A stretch of 64,000 nucleotides of DNA from Dolomedes plantarius (GCA_907164885.2 OU015494.1:93501-157500); one strand, 5' to 3'; shown: positions 11,326 to 23,377, numbered from the stretch's first letter. The notes: a model not told the origin generated them from the letters alone. A program made the numbers and translations.

Positions 11326-12182
11326 TTTAAAAAGAATATGTAAGACATTAATAAACAATCACAGCAAAAACTGGGTCTATAAACACTATAACAAGCAATG
11401 AGGAGCCTCATAGCTTTTGCACTCAAAATGGGATACTCACTTTTTATAGATATCCAAAACTGCGTCAAATCCAAACAAGCGAATTTTGCTTTCAGGCTCT
11501 TGTCACTCGATATTCTTCCTCTTGTGAAGTGAATTCTTTTGGAGTTTCAACATGGAATGGAACTTCTCGGTTTGGTCGTCTGCGAAGTACTTTTTTAACC
11601 AGTCGGTTAGTTTTGATAGGTTCTCTGTGAAAACCGTCAGCATGCCACTACAGACCATGTACTGCTGCAATACAGAGGTCTTTTGGAGTTATATCCGGAT
11701 AATCCTTAGCAATAGGGGATCACACTTTGGGAAGGCCATTTCATGCAGATAGATACTGATGATACAAGCCAGATAGATGACGAGGGCAGGCAAATTCAAA
11801 TTAAAACACTATATAAAAGAAATAAAACACTATATAAACTGCACAGGACATAAAATACATTTACACTGAAATAAAATTGTAATATTTGTTGGATTCAACA
11901 CACAAAATCAATTAAAATATATTAAAGTCAACAATTTTAAATTATGATCCTAGTCTACATTAGTTCGTCTAAACAATACATCATGATGCAACTAAAACGC
12001 TTTGGGAACCCCTGCCTTAGGCCATTTCATGCAGGCAAATTCAAATTTCTAAGATAATATACTCAGGTGAGGGTGTTAAAAAGCCTATTCACAATCTTCA
12101 ATACCTACATATAATTATAGCAAATTGAAAATTGGCATGGCTATAATACCAAGAGATGAAATTGAACAGACTACTTGATGTG
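11326..12182. other. Noncoding stretch with possible decayed exon and a dispersed repeat
   Basis: On the minus strand between about 11510 and 11710 one frame reads as protein-like sequence (segments such as YPDITPKDLCIAAVHGL and VPFHVETPKEFTSQEEEY) broken by one stop; I do not recognise the family. 11883-11989 is a copy of 17119-17227. Confidence 0.3.
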
Positions 12183-12269
12183 TCAGCCAACTACAAGCCA
12201 AGTCTGCACAGTTTGAAGATCACCGCTCACTCTTTTCATATCCATTATGGGTCCAAAGTGAACACATAC
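12183..12269 (-). other. Possible terminal exon on the minus strand
   Basis: A pyrimidine-rich stretch ending TTTTGTAG is followed by 28 in-phase codons and a TGA (VCVHFGPIMDMKRVSG is the readable core). The same junction also resembles a 5' splice site (TAG followed by GTATGT), so the direction of splicing is ambiguous. No family recognised. Confidence 0.2.
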
Positions 12270-12708
12270 CTACAAAATGGAGACAATTATTGAGAAGCTA
12301 CAAAGACTGAATATTCAAACACATTTTCAACAAATATTGGCTTTCTCTAGATATGTTAAACACATATGTGCATACTTTAAATATCTTACAGTATTAGTTC
12401 AAATCTGTACATAATACAGACCTCAGTAAGAGCAAAATCCTGCAATATTCTAATAATCGACAACAAAAAACAGTATAGTGACAAATCATAAAATTATAAC
12501 TTATAGTTTACAGAATATCTTGAATGATATAACATACTGTTCGGCACATCTTGAAATTATAATATTAAACAAAAGTTATATATTTGGAATGATTCATTTT
12601 AATGTACATCATATTTACACTAACAGGGACCCCAGCAGTCTATATTTCTTAATGTTTGTTTTAATTAATTGCAGAAAATCTTGCAAGTTTTGTAGCATTT
12701 ATTGTAGC

Positions 12709-12825
12709 TTATTTTGCTCTTTTCAAAAATTCATTGTCAAATTGTTCTTCATAACAGTATCCTTGTGGGTTCCATTTCCATATTAGCAAATTTTCTAAGG
12801 TTTCCCTCGACATAGATGAACTGAA
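12709..12825 (-). other. Possible terminal exon of an unidentified small gene
   Basis: On the minus strand a good acceptor (TCTACTCAG) is followed by 38 codons in phase 0, a TAA, and an AATAAA signal at 12698-12703. The peptide includes SRETLENLLIWKWNPQGY and is compositionally protein-like. It lies downstream, on that strand, of the mini-exon at 13411-13461, whose donor is also phase 0. I do not recognise the product and cannot exclude chance. Confidence 0.3.
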
Positions 12826-13300
12826 CTGAGTAGATATTTTTGTTATGTAACTAAAAATCCGGTAATAATAGTGTCCATATACATTAAAAATCTGGCAAGT
12901 TGACGACAGTGATACATTTAAATCTCGAAAGGACAAAGGATGGGAAAGATAAACCTATGTAATTATCCAATCCTATATCCTTTGAGAAGATATGCAAACA
13001 ATAGAATTTAAAAAAATACATTCAAAGGGAATGCAGAATAAAAAGAAATTCAAAACATGAATACTAAACTAAAATTTACTACAAATTATGAACTGTTCGG
13101 AAATGAAACACTATATAAAATAACCCATTTATTGAATGAAAGACCAAACACTATTTCTTTTTAAATTCGAGACTCTATACATTAAATACTAACTTTCAAC
13201 CAATATATTTTTAACAATCAAATTTATTTTGATTTAAAAAAATTTGTTTAAGATTCAAGAGAGGTAAAACTATCCAATATTTTAAAATATCTCTTATACT
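12826..13300. other. Noncoding stretch, nothing recognised
   Basis: AT-rich sequence without supported features; it would be intronic if the two flanking candidate exons are real. Confidence 0.3.
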
Positions 13301-13533
13301 ATTTGAAAAAATTTACTCGACATAATAATTAATAAATCAATAAGCAAAAGAAAGCAATCAAAGCTGCCTGTAACAAAAGTACATTCAAATATTTATATTA
13401 AAATTCTTACCTCTGCTGTTTCAAGAACCTTATACAAAGATTTGGGAGATAACTGCATAGTCTAAAATAGAAATAAAATGTGAATACACACATCACAATT
13501 ATTAACAGAGGAGAAACATTTTAAAAACACGAT
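13301..13533. repeat. Dispersed duplicate of 19329-19571, contains a candidate mini-exon
   Basis: About 235 bp match 19329-19571 in the same orientation, starting at the shared CTCGACATAATAATTAATAA and ending near ACAGAGGAGAA. Confidence 0.85.
13411..13461 (-). other. Candidate 51-bp exon with start codon
   Basis: On the minus strand an acceptor CTATTTTAG is followed by ACT, an ATG and 16 codons (MQLSPKSLYKVLETAE), then a strong donor GTAAGAAT. The phase is 0. A damaged duplicate is at 19451-19501. This could be the first coding exon of a small gene continuing into 12709-12825. There is no transcript evidence. Confidence 0.35.
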
Positions 13534-14334
13534 CTGATTTCCTAAGGATTATTAATAACATCAAAACACCAATTATCAAGTTAGCAGTGATGAAGAAATC
13601 GACATCAATACTTATGCAGGCCTACATAACTTTTAGAATTGATGCAAAAATGATATAGAATTGACAAAAACTCGGGGGAAATTCAGAAAATGCAACTGGG
13701 AAATATCAGATCTTAGTTTCTGTTATAATCGTGGTGCATCAAATTTTAATCATTAGAGTGTGTTTAAAAACAACCTTCCTCTTAAAGGGGTCTTATTTAT
13801 TTGTAAACCAACATGTAAATTGCATAATGTATCAGCATAGAGTGAATTTCCATTGATCATTTCCCTGTATGTGTTGTGTACCTCGCCAAGTTCTGATAAT
13901 ATTTTGTTATATTCCTGCATTTATCATTCAAAGCAATAGGTCCTTATAAAAATGATAAATCCACTGGATAGAGTTATGAATTATAATACAGTTGCATATA
14001 TAAAGCTACAGCCTTCAGTTTTTTAAAGTAGTTTTTTTCAAAAATTAGGGTGATCTCAGAAAAGAATTCCACATACTTAAAATATTGAACAAAACATACT
14101 CAGTGCATTTTAGAAACATCTTACTCCTCTTTATCAAAGGACATGAAAAAAAATTCAAATTTCTAATAAAAAGAATTCATAGCAAACCATCCCTGTAAAG
14201 TGACTTTTCCTACGACGCTTCGCTAGGCCTAAAAGTAGGCCTAGCGGAAACCACCCGTGCATGCAGGAAAAGCTTGCATTGTAGGATGTTCAATTTAATA
14301 TAAACATACTATATATTCATGTATTATGCTATAT
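13534..14334. other. Noncoding stretch with one strong hairpin
   Basis: Nothing coding. The hairpin at 14221-14246 is listed separately. Confidence 0.4.
14221..14246. other. Perfect 11-bp hairpin
   Basis: CGCTAGGCCTA and its exact complement TAGGCCTAGCG are separated by the tetraloop AAAG. Role unknown; it could be a terminus of a mobile element. Confidence 0.7.
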
Positions 14335-14436
14335 ATATGCAGATCTGCCAACCTCAGTAAGAGCAAAATCCGGCAATATTCTACCGTGCATAAAATAATC
14401 GACATGACATAACACAAAAGAGTATAGTAAAATATA

Positions 14437-15441
14437 ATAAAAGAATTAGGAAAAGTAAATAAACCAACTGATTGGGTACAAAGTTTGGTTATAGTAGAAA
14501 AACCAAACGGAAATTTGAGATTATGCCTAGACCCTAGAGATCTTAACAAAGTAATTAAAAGAGAACATTATCAAAATTCCTTCTGCAGATGACATTATTA
14601 GTAGATTAGAAGGCAAGAAAATATTTTCTGTAGTAGATGTGAAAGATGGATTTTGGCATGTGCCATTAGATGAAGCTAGCTCTGAAATTTGCACTTTTAA
14701 TACATCATTTGGAAGGTATAAATTCAATAAGATGCCGTTTGGAATAGCTTCTGCACCTGAAATATTTCAGAAAGAAATCAAAAGCTTTTTGGTGATGTGG
14801 AGTTTATTTTGATGACATTATTGTGGCAGGATATGATGATGCAATCTTGTTTAAAGTTCTTGAAAGAGCTACATCATTATATATAAAGTTTAATCCAGAT
14901 AAATTGCAATATAGGGTATCAGAAGTAAAATATGTTGGTCAAATTATATCGAAATCGGGTATAAAACCTGATCCTGATCACATTAAGGCGATTGTTGAGA
15001 TGCCAACACCCAAATCAAAAACTTGTTAGGTATGATAAATTTTCTTTCAAATTCATTCCCAACGTAATGAATAAAGTTACTGCCCCGTTAAGAGAAATCA
15101 TTCATGAAAAAGTAGATTTTAATTGGAGAAAGGAACAAGAAGTATCATTTGTAAACATTAAAGAATTGTTAACTAAAGCTCCAATTTTAAAAGTTTTAAG
15201 TGCTAGTGATGAAATAGTGATACAGTTCAAGAGATGGGCTTGTTTAATCCAAAAAGGTCAACCTGTGTCATTTGTTTCACGTAGCTTAACTAATAGTGAA
15301 AAGATAGAAAAGAAATTATTGGCAATTCAGTTTTATCATAATTTTGTCATTGTACAGAGTGACCATAGACCCTTAATAGCAATTGTCAAGAAACCTATGC
15401 ATAAAATATCTTCTAGAATGCAGAGAATGATTTTGCAATAA
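14437..15441 (+). pseudogene. Ty3/gypsy pol remnant (family D): reverse transcriptase and RNase H
   Basis: Reading across three frames gives a gypsy reverse transcriptase of the type often labelled K02A2.6-like: KPTDWVQSLVIVEKPNG, then FSVVDVKDGFWHVPLDEA, FGRYKFNKMPFGIASAPEIF, and the catalytic box YFDDIIVAGYD near 14801-14835. Thumb and RNase H follow (ITAP-like turn, QSDHRPL near 15356). At least three frame breaks occur (near 14570, 14800 and 15025). The normal length of this part of pol is about 450 residues, so most of the domain survives, but no functional protein could be made. Confidence 0.88.
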
Positions 15442-15525
15442 ATTATGTACCAGGTAATCAAATGTTTCTGGCCTGTTAATGAAACTGAAATATGCATACT
15501 ATTTCAAAACATTTACGTATACCCA

Positions 15526-16430
15526 TGAGTGAAAAGAGAAACTGAATTAGATCCAGAATTGCAGATAGTTGTCAAAGAAGGCTGTCCTAAATCTTACAAA
15601 AAGGTTGATAGTAGTGTAAAAACATATTATAAGGTTAAAAACAATCTTTACATTAATGAAGGGCTGTTATTTATTAATAGTTTGAGAAAGGATATGTTCA
15701 TGAAGCTCATTTTGGGATAGAGAAATGTAAGAATAAGATCAAAGAGAAATAATGTATTGGCCAGGGATGAGAGAAAAGCAAATTGTAAAGAGCCATTGAA
15801 ACCTCACACAGTTCCATATCGACCTTTTGAAAATGTAATGGACTTTGGTAATCTAATTTTAATGGATTATTACTCAAAATGGATTCAAATTATTGAAATG
15901 TGCAGATGAGGTTTGGTGTTCCTAAGACTGTAATATACCATTTAATAGTTATATTTATTGCAAATGATTAGGACTTTAATTATACATTTATTAGTCCTTA
16001 AAGTAATGGGATGGTTGAAAGAGCCGTACGAATCGCAAAAAGTATTAAGAGAAAGGCAAGGGAAGATTATTTTGTGGTATTAATGGAGTATAGGAATACC
16101 CCAATATCAGGTCTAGATCTATCTCCAGCTCAACTAATTTTCAATCGTAGACTAAAAACCAAATTACCAATGTCCAACAAATTATTAAATTCTGAATTAT
16201 TTAATAACATTCGAGAAAAGTTAATTACATTCAGATATTCTACTATGATAAAACTGCACATCCATTATCTGAACTTAAGCCAAAAGAGAGTATAAGAATA
16301 CTCAATTTTAAAAACAAAACTTGAACCTGCTGAAATAGTTTCGAAGCATAGATCCTATTTTGTTAAAGACCAGTTTGGTAAAATATTAAGACGTAATATA
16401 AGAAAATACGTTAAAGCAAATTATAGGTGA
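15526..16430 (+). pseudogene. Integrase remnant of gypsy family D
   Basis: Downstream of the RNase H remnant, in the usual gypsy order, are the integrase N-terminal region (15529-15720, containing YKVKNNLYINEGLLF), pieces of the catalytic core, and the part after the catalytic Glu (16011-16295, MVERAVRIAKSIKRK and LSPAQLIFNRRLKTKLP). The core holding the two catalytic Asp residues is largely lost between 15780 and 16000. No LTR was found on either side. Confidence 0.8.
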
Positions 16431-16431
16431 T

Positions 16432-17107
16432 TACCAATGTGGTTTTAGGTCTACCATCGACCAAATACATACAGTGAAAAATATATTTGAGAAGTTCAAT
16501 GAATATAATATTGATCTGTTTGCTTTATTTGTCGATTTCAAACAGGCATTTGATAAAGTGGATAGATTGGAATTTTAGCTGAGCTAAAGATACCAATGAA
16601 ATTAGTCAAACTAATCCAAATTACTCTGAAAGATTCTCAAGCCACAGTTTTAATTCAAAATGACTTCTCGGGGGGTCTTTGATATAATTGCGGGTATTCG
16701 ACATTATCACCCTTATTGTTTAACTTAGTAAAACCACACAAATCTGACAGTAAAAGATATTAATAACTTAAGAATATTTGAACGTAAAATTTTGAGACCA
16801 ATTCAGGTAAATAGTAATCTATGGAGAATAAGAACTAATAAGGAAATAGAAGCACTCATAAAATGCAAACACATAGTAAAATTTATTAAAGCACAACGAA
16901 TATCACATCGAGAGACAAACTGATAAGCGAGTGGCAAAATTCTTATACTGGAAGTCAATGTGCAACAGACCAAGGGGAAGACTATAAAAATGATGGTTAG
17001 ATGATGTGTTGAATGACCTAAAATGTCTGAAGATAACCAACTGGAATGGGAAAACTGGAGACAGAGTCGTCTCGAAAAGAATTGCTAAGGTCCATCACGG
17101 GCTGTAA
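16432..17107 (+). pseudogene. Non-LTR retrotransposon fragment: reverse transcriptase and C-terminal region
   Basis: The segment at 16436-16700 reads YQCGFRSTIDQIHTVKN, then LFALFVDFKQAFDKVDR (reverse transcriptase block A with the catalytic Asp region) before breaking at a stop. After a deletion, 16760-17107 carries the C-terminal region typical of such LINEs: an ERKILRPIQ-like segment, then KHIVKFIKAQRISH and a closing NWNGKTGDRVVSKRI-like end. The YADD block is missing. It begins directly against the gypsy D remnant. Confidence 0.8.
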
Positions 17108-17118
17108 TGTCAAATAAG

Positions 17119-17227
17119 AAGATTTGTTGGATTCAACACACAAAATCAATTAAAATATAATAAAGTCAACAATTTTAAAGTATGATCTCATATCCTAGTC
17201 TACATTAGTTCGTCTAAACAATACATA
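17119..17227 (+). repeat. Second copy of the repeat at 11883-11989
   Basis: ATTTGTTGGATTCAACACAC and about 85 following bases are shared with 11883-11989, with a small insertion. Both may mark the 3' end of the same dispersed element. Confidence 0.75.
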
Positions 17228-17762
17228 ATGACTCGATTTAAATTAAATTTACGACTTTTTTTATCTTTTGATATTTGAAAACTGAGTACTCACATTCAGA
17301 TTTTTGAACAGATTCAGATGCTTGCTCTATGGGATAGTTGCTATGAAAAGAAAAGAAAAAAGAATTAATAAGATGCATCTTCATGTATAACTGTGACAAA
17401 TACGATCTTATTAAGAAACACAGAAATTCAAATACAATCAAGTTTTACATTATAGAGTTCTCTTACATTACACTTTTTAAAAGAAATATGAGAGAGATTA
17501 TGTTACGAGTCTTTTTTTAAATGGTAGTTATAAACAAGTTGTCAACTAAATGGTTCTAAGACCTTACTGGGTAACTGAAATTAATAAAAATAGTACTCAT
17601 TTGATTATCATGCAAAAAGGGAAATAAAGTATTTTCCCCCTCCTTATATAACTCATATACAAGCTCAAAAGTTAATGATAGACTCGGCAAAATATGATAC
17701 AAGTTTCATAAAGCAACACAAAAGGATACTTCATTCATTAATAAGACAGAAAATTCAGTTTT
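17228..17762. other. Noncoding stretch, nothing recognised
   Basis: AT-rich, no supported features. Confidence 0.4.
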
Positions 17763-18837
17763 CAGCAAGAAAAAGATGTGAAATACAAAAAGTGGTTTTC
17801 TGGAGAAAACTAATCATTCTTGCAAACTAATCATTCTTGTAAAAAAAGTCCTGTAGATACAAACAACAGCATTATGTTTAGTAACTAAATTAAAGCCATT
17901 GTTGGCGATCTCTAAACATCAATATACAACCATGGCAGATTTAAAGAAGAAGGTACAACCTAATGCAGTACTAATACATATAGACCGGTGAAAATTACAC
18001 TTGTAAGTATAGTGAAGAAATCCATGTTGACCATCATAGGTAAAAGTATATACCACCTTCCATGCTACAAACAACTACGCGAATGATAAATGATTGCCGA
18101 ACATTTAGTCATTTTAGCAATGCTATAAGAAATACAAACTTTTATAGACGATTCTAACTAAAAGTTGTAAACAATCTTAAAAACTAACCGATATTTTAAA
18201 ATCGAATACATGCACATCAGCCAATTATGCATCATTCAGTTAGGACTTAGAGCATAAATATAAGGGGTTCACAACCATAGTGGACCGTATTTTTTAAAAA
18301 TGGAGATAGTTCATGTTGGGGTCACTTAAAAACATGTTCTGTTCACTGCACAGTCAATAGCACAGAAAATTCCTTCCCAATGATGCAGAATTTGGAGTGA
18401 TTGAAGCAACAAGTCGCAAGAAAAAAACATATTTACATTCAAAGGAATTGGAAGGAAACTATAATAAATGTAAAGAGAAAAAATCCTAAAATTACAGTCA
18501 TTCTGATTTCCTTTCTACAAGATCATTAGAAGATACCATCACAAACAGAAAGGAGGACACTCTTTTAAATTGGCAGTGAATATCAGATGGTTGCGAGTTT
18601 GAATATCAGATGGTTTTGAATATCAGATGGTTGCGAGTTATGAGAGGTTGTCCTTTTCAAAGAAACCTCAAAACAAGACCGGGTCATAAATTTGAAAAAG
18701 AAGGCTCTCTCTGTCATCTGTTACTCAAAAGACATGGGTAGGAGAAAGATTAGTGTTGCCAAAAAGAAAGACATCCTTCCATTCATTCCACCGATACATC
18801 ATCATTTTTGAAAGAACCTTCCCGTGGAAACGAATAC
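17763..18837 (+). pseudogene. Decayed copy of the DFSENY transposon-like family (copy 1)
   Basis: Segments at 17770-18037 match 47347-47610 (for example around YKKW and HQYT, and the stretch before the DFSENY motif, here damaged). Further on, sequence not preserved in the other copy is readable: a piece near 18375-18450 (NDAEFGVIEATSRKK) and a closing piece near 18763-18815 (KKKDILPFIPPIHHHF), which in my memory of related animal proteins of this family form the C-terminus. The region carries many stops and a short triplication at 18580-18640. The enzymatic role of the family is not known to me. Confidence 0.6.
18580..18640 (+). repeat. Short triplication GAATATCAGATGGTT
   Basis: The 15-mer occurs three times within about 60 bp, twice followed by GCGAGTT, consistent with a small slippage or repair duplication. 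Confidence 0.8.
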
Positions 18838-19328
18838 TAGACTCCAGGACATTAGTTCGGTAAAAGATTGCATACTGTGATTAAGAAAAGTTAAATGGCA
18901 GCATGAGTCATGGGTTATTTTTTGTTTGCATCGGAAAAGTGAATCAAGAATGAAATTTTTATTATTTTTCATTCATATAATGTATATTATTATAGTTTTC
19001 TTTATTAATCTCGAACGTGGTATTCTTCCATGCAATAGAATGTTCATAGCTATGGCGAACAAAGTCCAAGTTTTTTGACTGAAAAACACAATATAGAACA
19101 GAAATATTTATTTCCTACTTATAGATGCAGAACAATTAAAAATTATACAGTTTTAACAATATAATGTCATTTAAAATTTAGTTTAGATGGACTTGTTTCA
19201 CTAAGGTTCTGACCCCCTCATATACAACAATTCATTTTAAGCTTTCGAATTGCTTTCGCCAGATGAAACAACTTATAAAAAGTAGTTCCTGACAAAAATA
19301 TCCCATCACGAATCCCTTAGAGCATCAC
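18838..19328. other. Noncoding stretch, nothing recognised
   Basis: AT-rich, no supported features. Confidence 0.4.
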
Positions 19329-19571
19329 TCAAACTGTTTGAAAAAATTGACTCGACATAATAATTAATAAATCAATAAGCAAGAGGTTTGTCAGCGATCA
19401 AAGCCGTCCGTAACAAAAGTACATTCAAATATTTATATTAAAATTCTTACCTATGCTGTTTCAAGATCCTTATCCAAATATTTGGGAGGCAATCGCATAG
19501 TCTGAAATAAAAATAAAATGTGAATACACACATCACGATTATTAACAGAGGAGAAGCGTTTTAAAAATAAC
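19329..19571. repeat. Dispersed duplicate of 13301-13533
   Basis: Same orientation and similar length as the other copy, with a short insertion near 19384. It carries the damaged mini-exon copy at 19451-19501, whose sixteenth codon is TAG instead of a Glu codon while both splice signals remain. Confidence 0.85.
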
Positions 19572-19740
19572 AAGTGAAACCTCCGATTTCACTTCAATGA
19601 AATTTCAATAACTAATAATTTGGTCGAGGTGTCATACTCACTGGTTATATATAATCAAATATTTATTGTATACATCTCATTTGTACATTAAACAAGATAT
19701 ACATAGAATATACCTAGGGGCAGCAATCTAAACTTGGTGA

Positions 19741-20817
19741 GTTACCAACCTTTTTACGTTGATTCCAGGACAGCACTTCTGGAGAGGCGGGTTTCCAACC
19801 TTTTTACGTAGATTCCAGGAGAGCACTTCTGGAGAGGCAGGTTCCCAACCTTTTGACGTAGATTCCAGGAGAGCACTTCTGGAGAGGCGGATTCCCAACC
19901 TTTTGACGTAGATTCCAGGAGAGCACTTCTGGAGAGGCGGGTTCCCAACCTCTTTACGTAGATTGCAGGAGAGCACTTCTGGAGAGGCGGGTTCCCAACC
20001 TTTTTACGTAGATTCCAGGAGAGCACTTCTGGAGAGGCGGGTTCCCAACCTTTTTACGTTGATTCCAGGAGAGCACTGCTGGAGAGGCGGGTTCCCAACC
20101 TTTTTACGTAGATTCCAGGAGAGCACTTCTGTAGAGGCGGTTCCCAACCTTTTTACGTTGATTCCAGGAGAGCACTTCTGGAGAGGCGGGTTCCCAACCT
20201 TTTTACGTAGATTTACGTAGATTCCTGGAGAGCACTTCTGGAGAGGCGGGTTTCCAACCTTTTTACGTAGATTCCAGGAGAGCACTTCTGTAGAGGCGGT
20301 TCCCAACCTTTTTACGTTGATTCCAGGAGAGCACTTCTGGAGAGGCGGGTTCCCAACCTTTTTACGTAGATTTACGTAGATTCCAGGAGAGCACTTCTGG
20401 AGAGGCGGATTCCCAACCTTTTGACGTAGATTCCAGGAGAGCACTTCTGGAGAGGCGGGTTCCCAACCTCTTTACGTAGATTGCAGGAGAGCACTTCTGG
20501 AGAGGCGGGTTTCCAACCTTTTTACGTAGATTCCAGGAGAGCACTTCTAGAGAGGCGGGTTCCCAACCTTTTTACGTTGATTCCAGGAGAGCACTGCTGG
20601 AGAGGCGGGTTCCCAACCTTTTTACGTAGATTCCAGGAGAGCACTTCTGGAGAGGCGGGTTCCCAACCTTTTTACGTAAATTCCAGGAGAGCACTTCTGG
20701 AGAGACGAGTTCCCAACCTTTTTACGTAGATTCCAGGAGAGAACTTCTGAAGAGGCGGGTTTCCAACCTTTTTACGTAGATTCCAGGAGAGCACTTCTGG
20801 AGAGGCGGGTTCCCAAC
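19741..20817. repeat. Minisatellite, 50-bp unit, about 21.5 copies, with higher-order repeats
   Basis: The unit contains GATTCCAGGAGAGCACTTCT then GGAGAGGCGGGTTCCCAACC and TTTTTACGTA. Diagnostic variants recur at fixed distances: GATTGCAGG at 19961 and 20479 and GCACTGCT at 20073 and 20591 (518 bp); GTAGAGGCGG at 20131 and 20290 and a duplicated ACGTAGATTT at 20205 and 20364 (159 bp). Because 50 is not a multiple of three, long open frames on both strands (for example 20004-20444 minus) are by-products of a stop-poor unit, not genes. Confidence 0.97.
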
Positions 20818-21479
20818 CATTGTTATGACATATTCTGTTTCGATATCAAAGTTTCAAAATAAATACTAAAGTTAGATAACTACAGAATGGATACAAGAGT
20901 AAAATTTCAATTAAATTTAATAAGTAATATATCATACCGTTTTGCAGAAGCTAAAGAACTACTTCATAATACCACACAAACAGGCATAATACCTTAGTAA
21001 TTTGAAAGAAAACATGGATAAATTATAAAAAGTATTGTACCATAATTTTTGCAATGTAGAACTTAATTTACCAGACAACAAAATGTTTACATGCATTATG
21101 GATGTATAACATATTTTAATAGATCATTTGTACTTTCTAGAGAACATTACATACTAATGACAACAAATGAATGAAAGGTGTAAGACTCTCTGGCCAATAA
21201 AACAATTTCTTACAAAATTTTTACTCCTGATACTTGATTATACATTTTAGCCACTTTTACCTAAGCTTAAAGGTCATTAAACAAAATATGTAAAACTATG
21301 ACAGCTAGAATCTAATAATAAAATTTAAAATCCGACAAAAATAATAACACTCTTTCATTTAAGGTTATTCATGTTAAAGTAAGAAGTACTTACAAAGGTG
21401 TACCACCCCACTTGTCTCTAGCACTTAAATCTACATCTTTTTCATCTACAAGATATCTGTAATTTAAATGATAATAGTA
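20818..21479. other. Noncoding stretch, nothing recognised
   Basis: AT-rich sequence between the minisatellite and the pogo-like element; no supported features. Confidence 0.4.
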
Positions 21480-22077
21480 GGGGAAGAGTGGGTACAGTGA
21501 GACAGGGAGAACAGTGAGACAACATCAATTTATTTTCTGTTTGACAATTTCCAGACTGACAACACTTTTCAAAAGTCAAGTTGACATACTGTATTACAGA
21601 AAGGAGGTTGCTTTCAGATCTGCGGTAAGAAAGATAATTATGTCATCATAATTTCACCCCATCAAACTAAAATATCTGCATTGTTTGTTGCATTGTTTCT
21701 AAATTGTTTGATAATTGTTTGATTTTTTATTGTCTCTCTGTTCCCATGGTACTTTTATATCAAAAGTGGAGAAATTATATATTGAATTAAATTGAATTAC
21801 AACTAGCCTGTTGATGCAAAAAATATAAAGAGAAGTTTGAAGGCCCTGCACCAACACAATAGTGATGATTGAATGGAGTTATGACGATTACAGCTTAATA
21901 ATATGGAATTATTAACTAAATTTTTAATAAGTCATATCACATATTAATTTCCATTTCGTACTTATTCTATTTAAATTGAATTTTTTTTACTGTTTCATTG
22001 CAATATATTAAATGTAATAATATTTATCTACATTTCAGATTTCAACATGCCTCGAAAAAATAAGTCAGATAAGCTTA

Positions 22078-23377
22078 CAGAGGCTGTTCGCACATTTTTT
22101 AGACGATTTTGGTAAGCGGTAATAAAAAATCGTTTGCTGCAAAAGAAATAATTGCAATTGTACTATGTTTTTAAAAGTCAAAATTATGGTCTGCGGCTTG
22201 AAAGTTTTGTTTTTATTCAAAATGGCGTTTTTACAAAGCAGTGGTTCGAAGGCTACATTTATGCTCTTTCCGAAGAGAAATATGCATACTCCGTTATCCA
22301 AAAACGATGTGAGAGTCATGGTTTTGTGATATCTAAAGCGTCTATAGGTAATATCGTCAACAAGAAAGGAAAAAAAACGTCAAATTGGAGCCTCAAGTGG
22401 AACAAAAATTCCAAACAAGTATCCAAGGAAAAAAAGGACATCTTCGACTATTGCAAATGTACGTTGTTTAATGTTAGAAGAAAATCCCCCTAGTCAAAGG
22501 ACAGTTGCAAAATCATTAAAATTCTCGGTGTCCACTGTAAACAAAATGATAAACGTTGATTTAAATCTTAAGAAAGCGAAAAAACGCAATATGCATCGTC
22601 TTCTTCCAAATCATATCGCTGAACGCAGGACACGCTGCAGAATTCTATATGAGAAACACTTATCCAAAGAAAAATGGAAAACAATTGTCACAATAGATGA
22701 ATCATGGGTGTATTTAAATGATTGCAACAAAAAAAGCCATTTATTATCATAAAAGAGGAGAAAAAAATTTAAGTACATGGTTCAAAGAATCGAAAGAAAG
22801 TTTTCCTAAGGGATTCATGATTGTTGCTCGTTTTTCTTATAATGGCAAGTTAAAAATAAAGAGGGTGGAAAAAAATGTCAAGATTAACTCCAAATACTAT
22901 CAGGAACATATTTTATCGTCAATTTTTCTGAATGAAATACCATCGCTTTACCCACAGTGCCATCAATCTGTGAGACTCCATCAGGACAAAGCTAGCAGTC
23001 ACACATCAAAATCCACTGTAAATTTCCTAAAAGAAATGGAACAAAAAACTGGTATCAATGCCATACCCTTCATTGATATCCCTACTAAATCTCCCGATGT
23101 ATCACCTATGGATTTTTGTGCTTTCGGACTTTTAAAATCTGCATTATCCAAACGTAGTCCCAAAACCTTTACAGGACTCTGGAAAGCTGTTCAGGGGGAA
23201 TGGGATAGAATACCTCTTCTGACACTTCAAAAGGCATTATTATCCTGGAAATTGCGGTGTCGAACGATAGTTCAGAATTAGGGATGTCAAACAGAACATT
23301 TAAAACACAAGAATTTTATGTAATTTAGTTTTCTGATTACAATATACATCGTCTAAAAAATGTGTGAACAGCATCTG
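22078..23377 (+). mobile_element. DD41D mariner-like element (rosa/VISITOR type), 1300 bp, nested
   Basis: Inverted repeats of 30 bp (22078-22107 and 23348-23377; left begins CAGAGGCTGTTCGCACATTT) agree at 28 positions and TA flanks both sides. The insertion sits in the transposase start of the pogo-like element; with one TA counted once, the host frame runs on without a break, so the insertion is precise. Confidence 0.95.
22152..23281 (+). pseudogene. DD41D mariner transposase, frameshifted
   Basis: A Tc1/mariner transposase is spread over three frames: an N-terminal helix-turn-helix region (22152-22380), the middle with RTVAKSLKFSVSTVNKM and the first catalytic Asp in VTIDESWVYL (about 22690-22720), and the C-terminal part from 22730. 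The second Asp is in LHQDKASSHTS (about 22980) and the third in SPDVSPMDFCAFG (about 23110); 41 residues separate these two, which defines the DD41D group. Frame breaks fall near 22370 and in an A run near 22730. The ATG could not be fixed. Ends in ORF at 23281, 67 bp before the right inverted repeat. Confidence 0.85.

Noticed and set aside
20004..20444. Long minus-strand frame with repeated PPLQKCSPGI motif
   Set aside because: It is the translation of the 50-bp minisatellite; several frames on both strands are open for the same reason.
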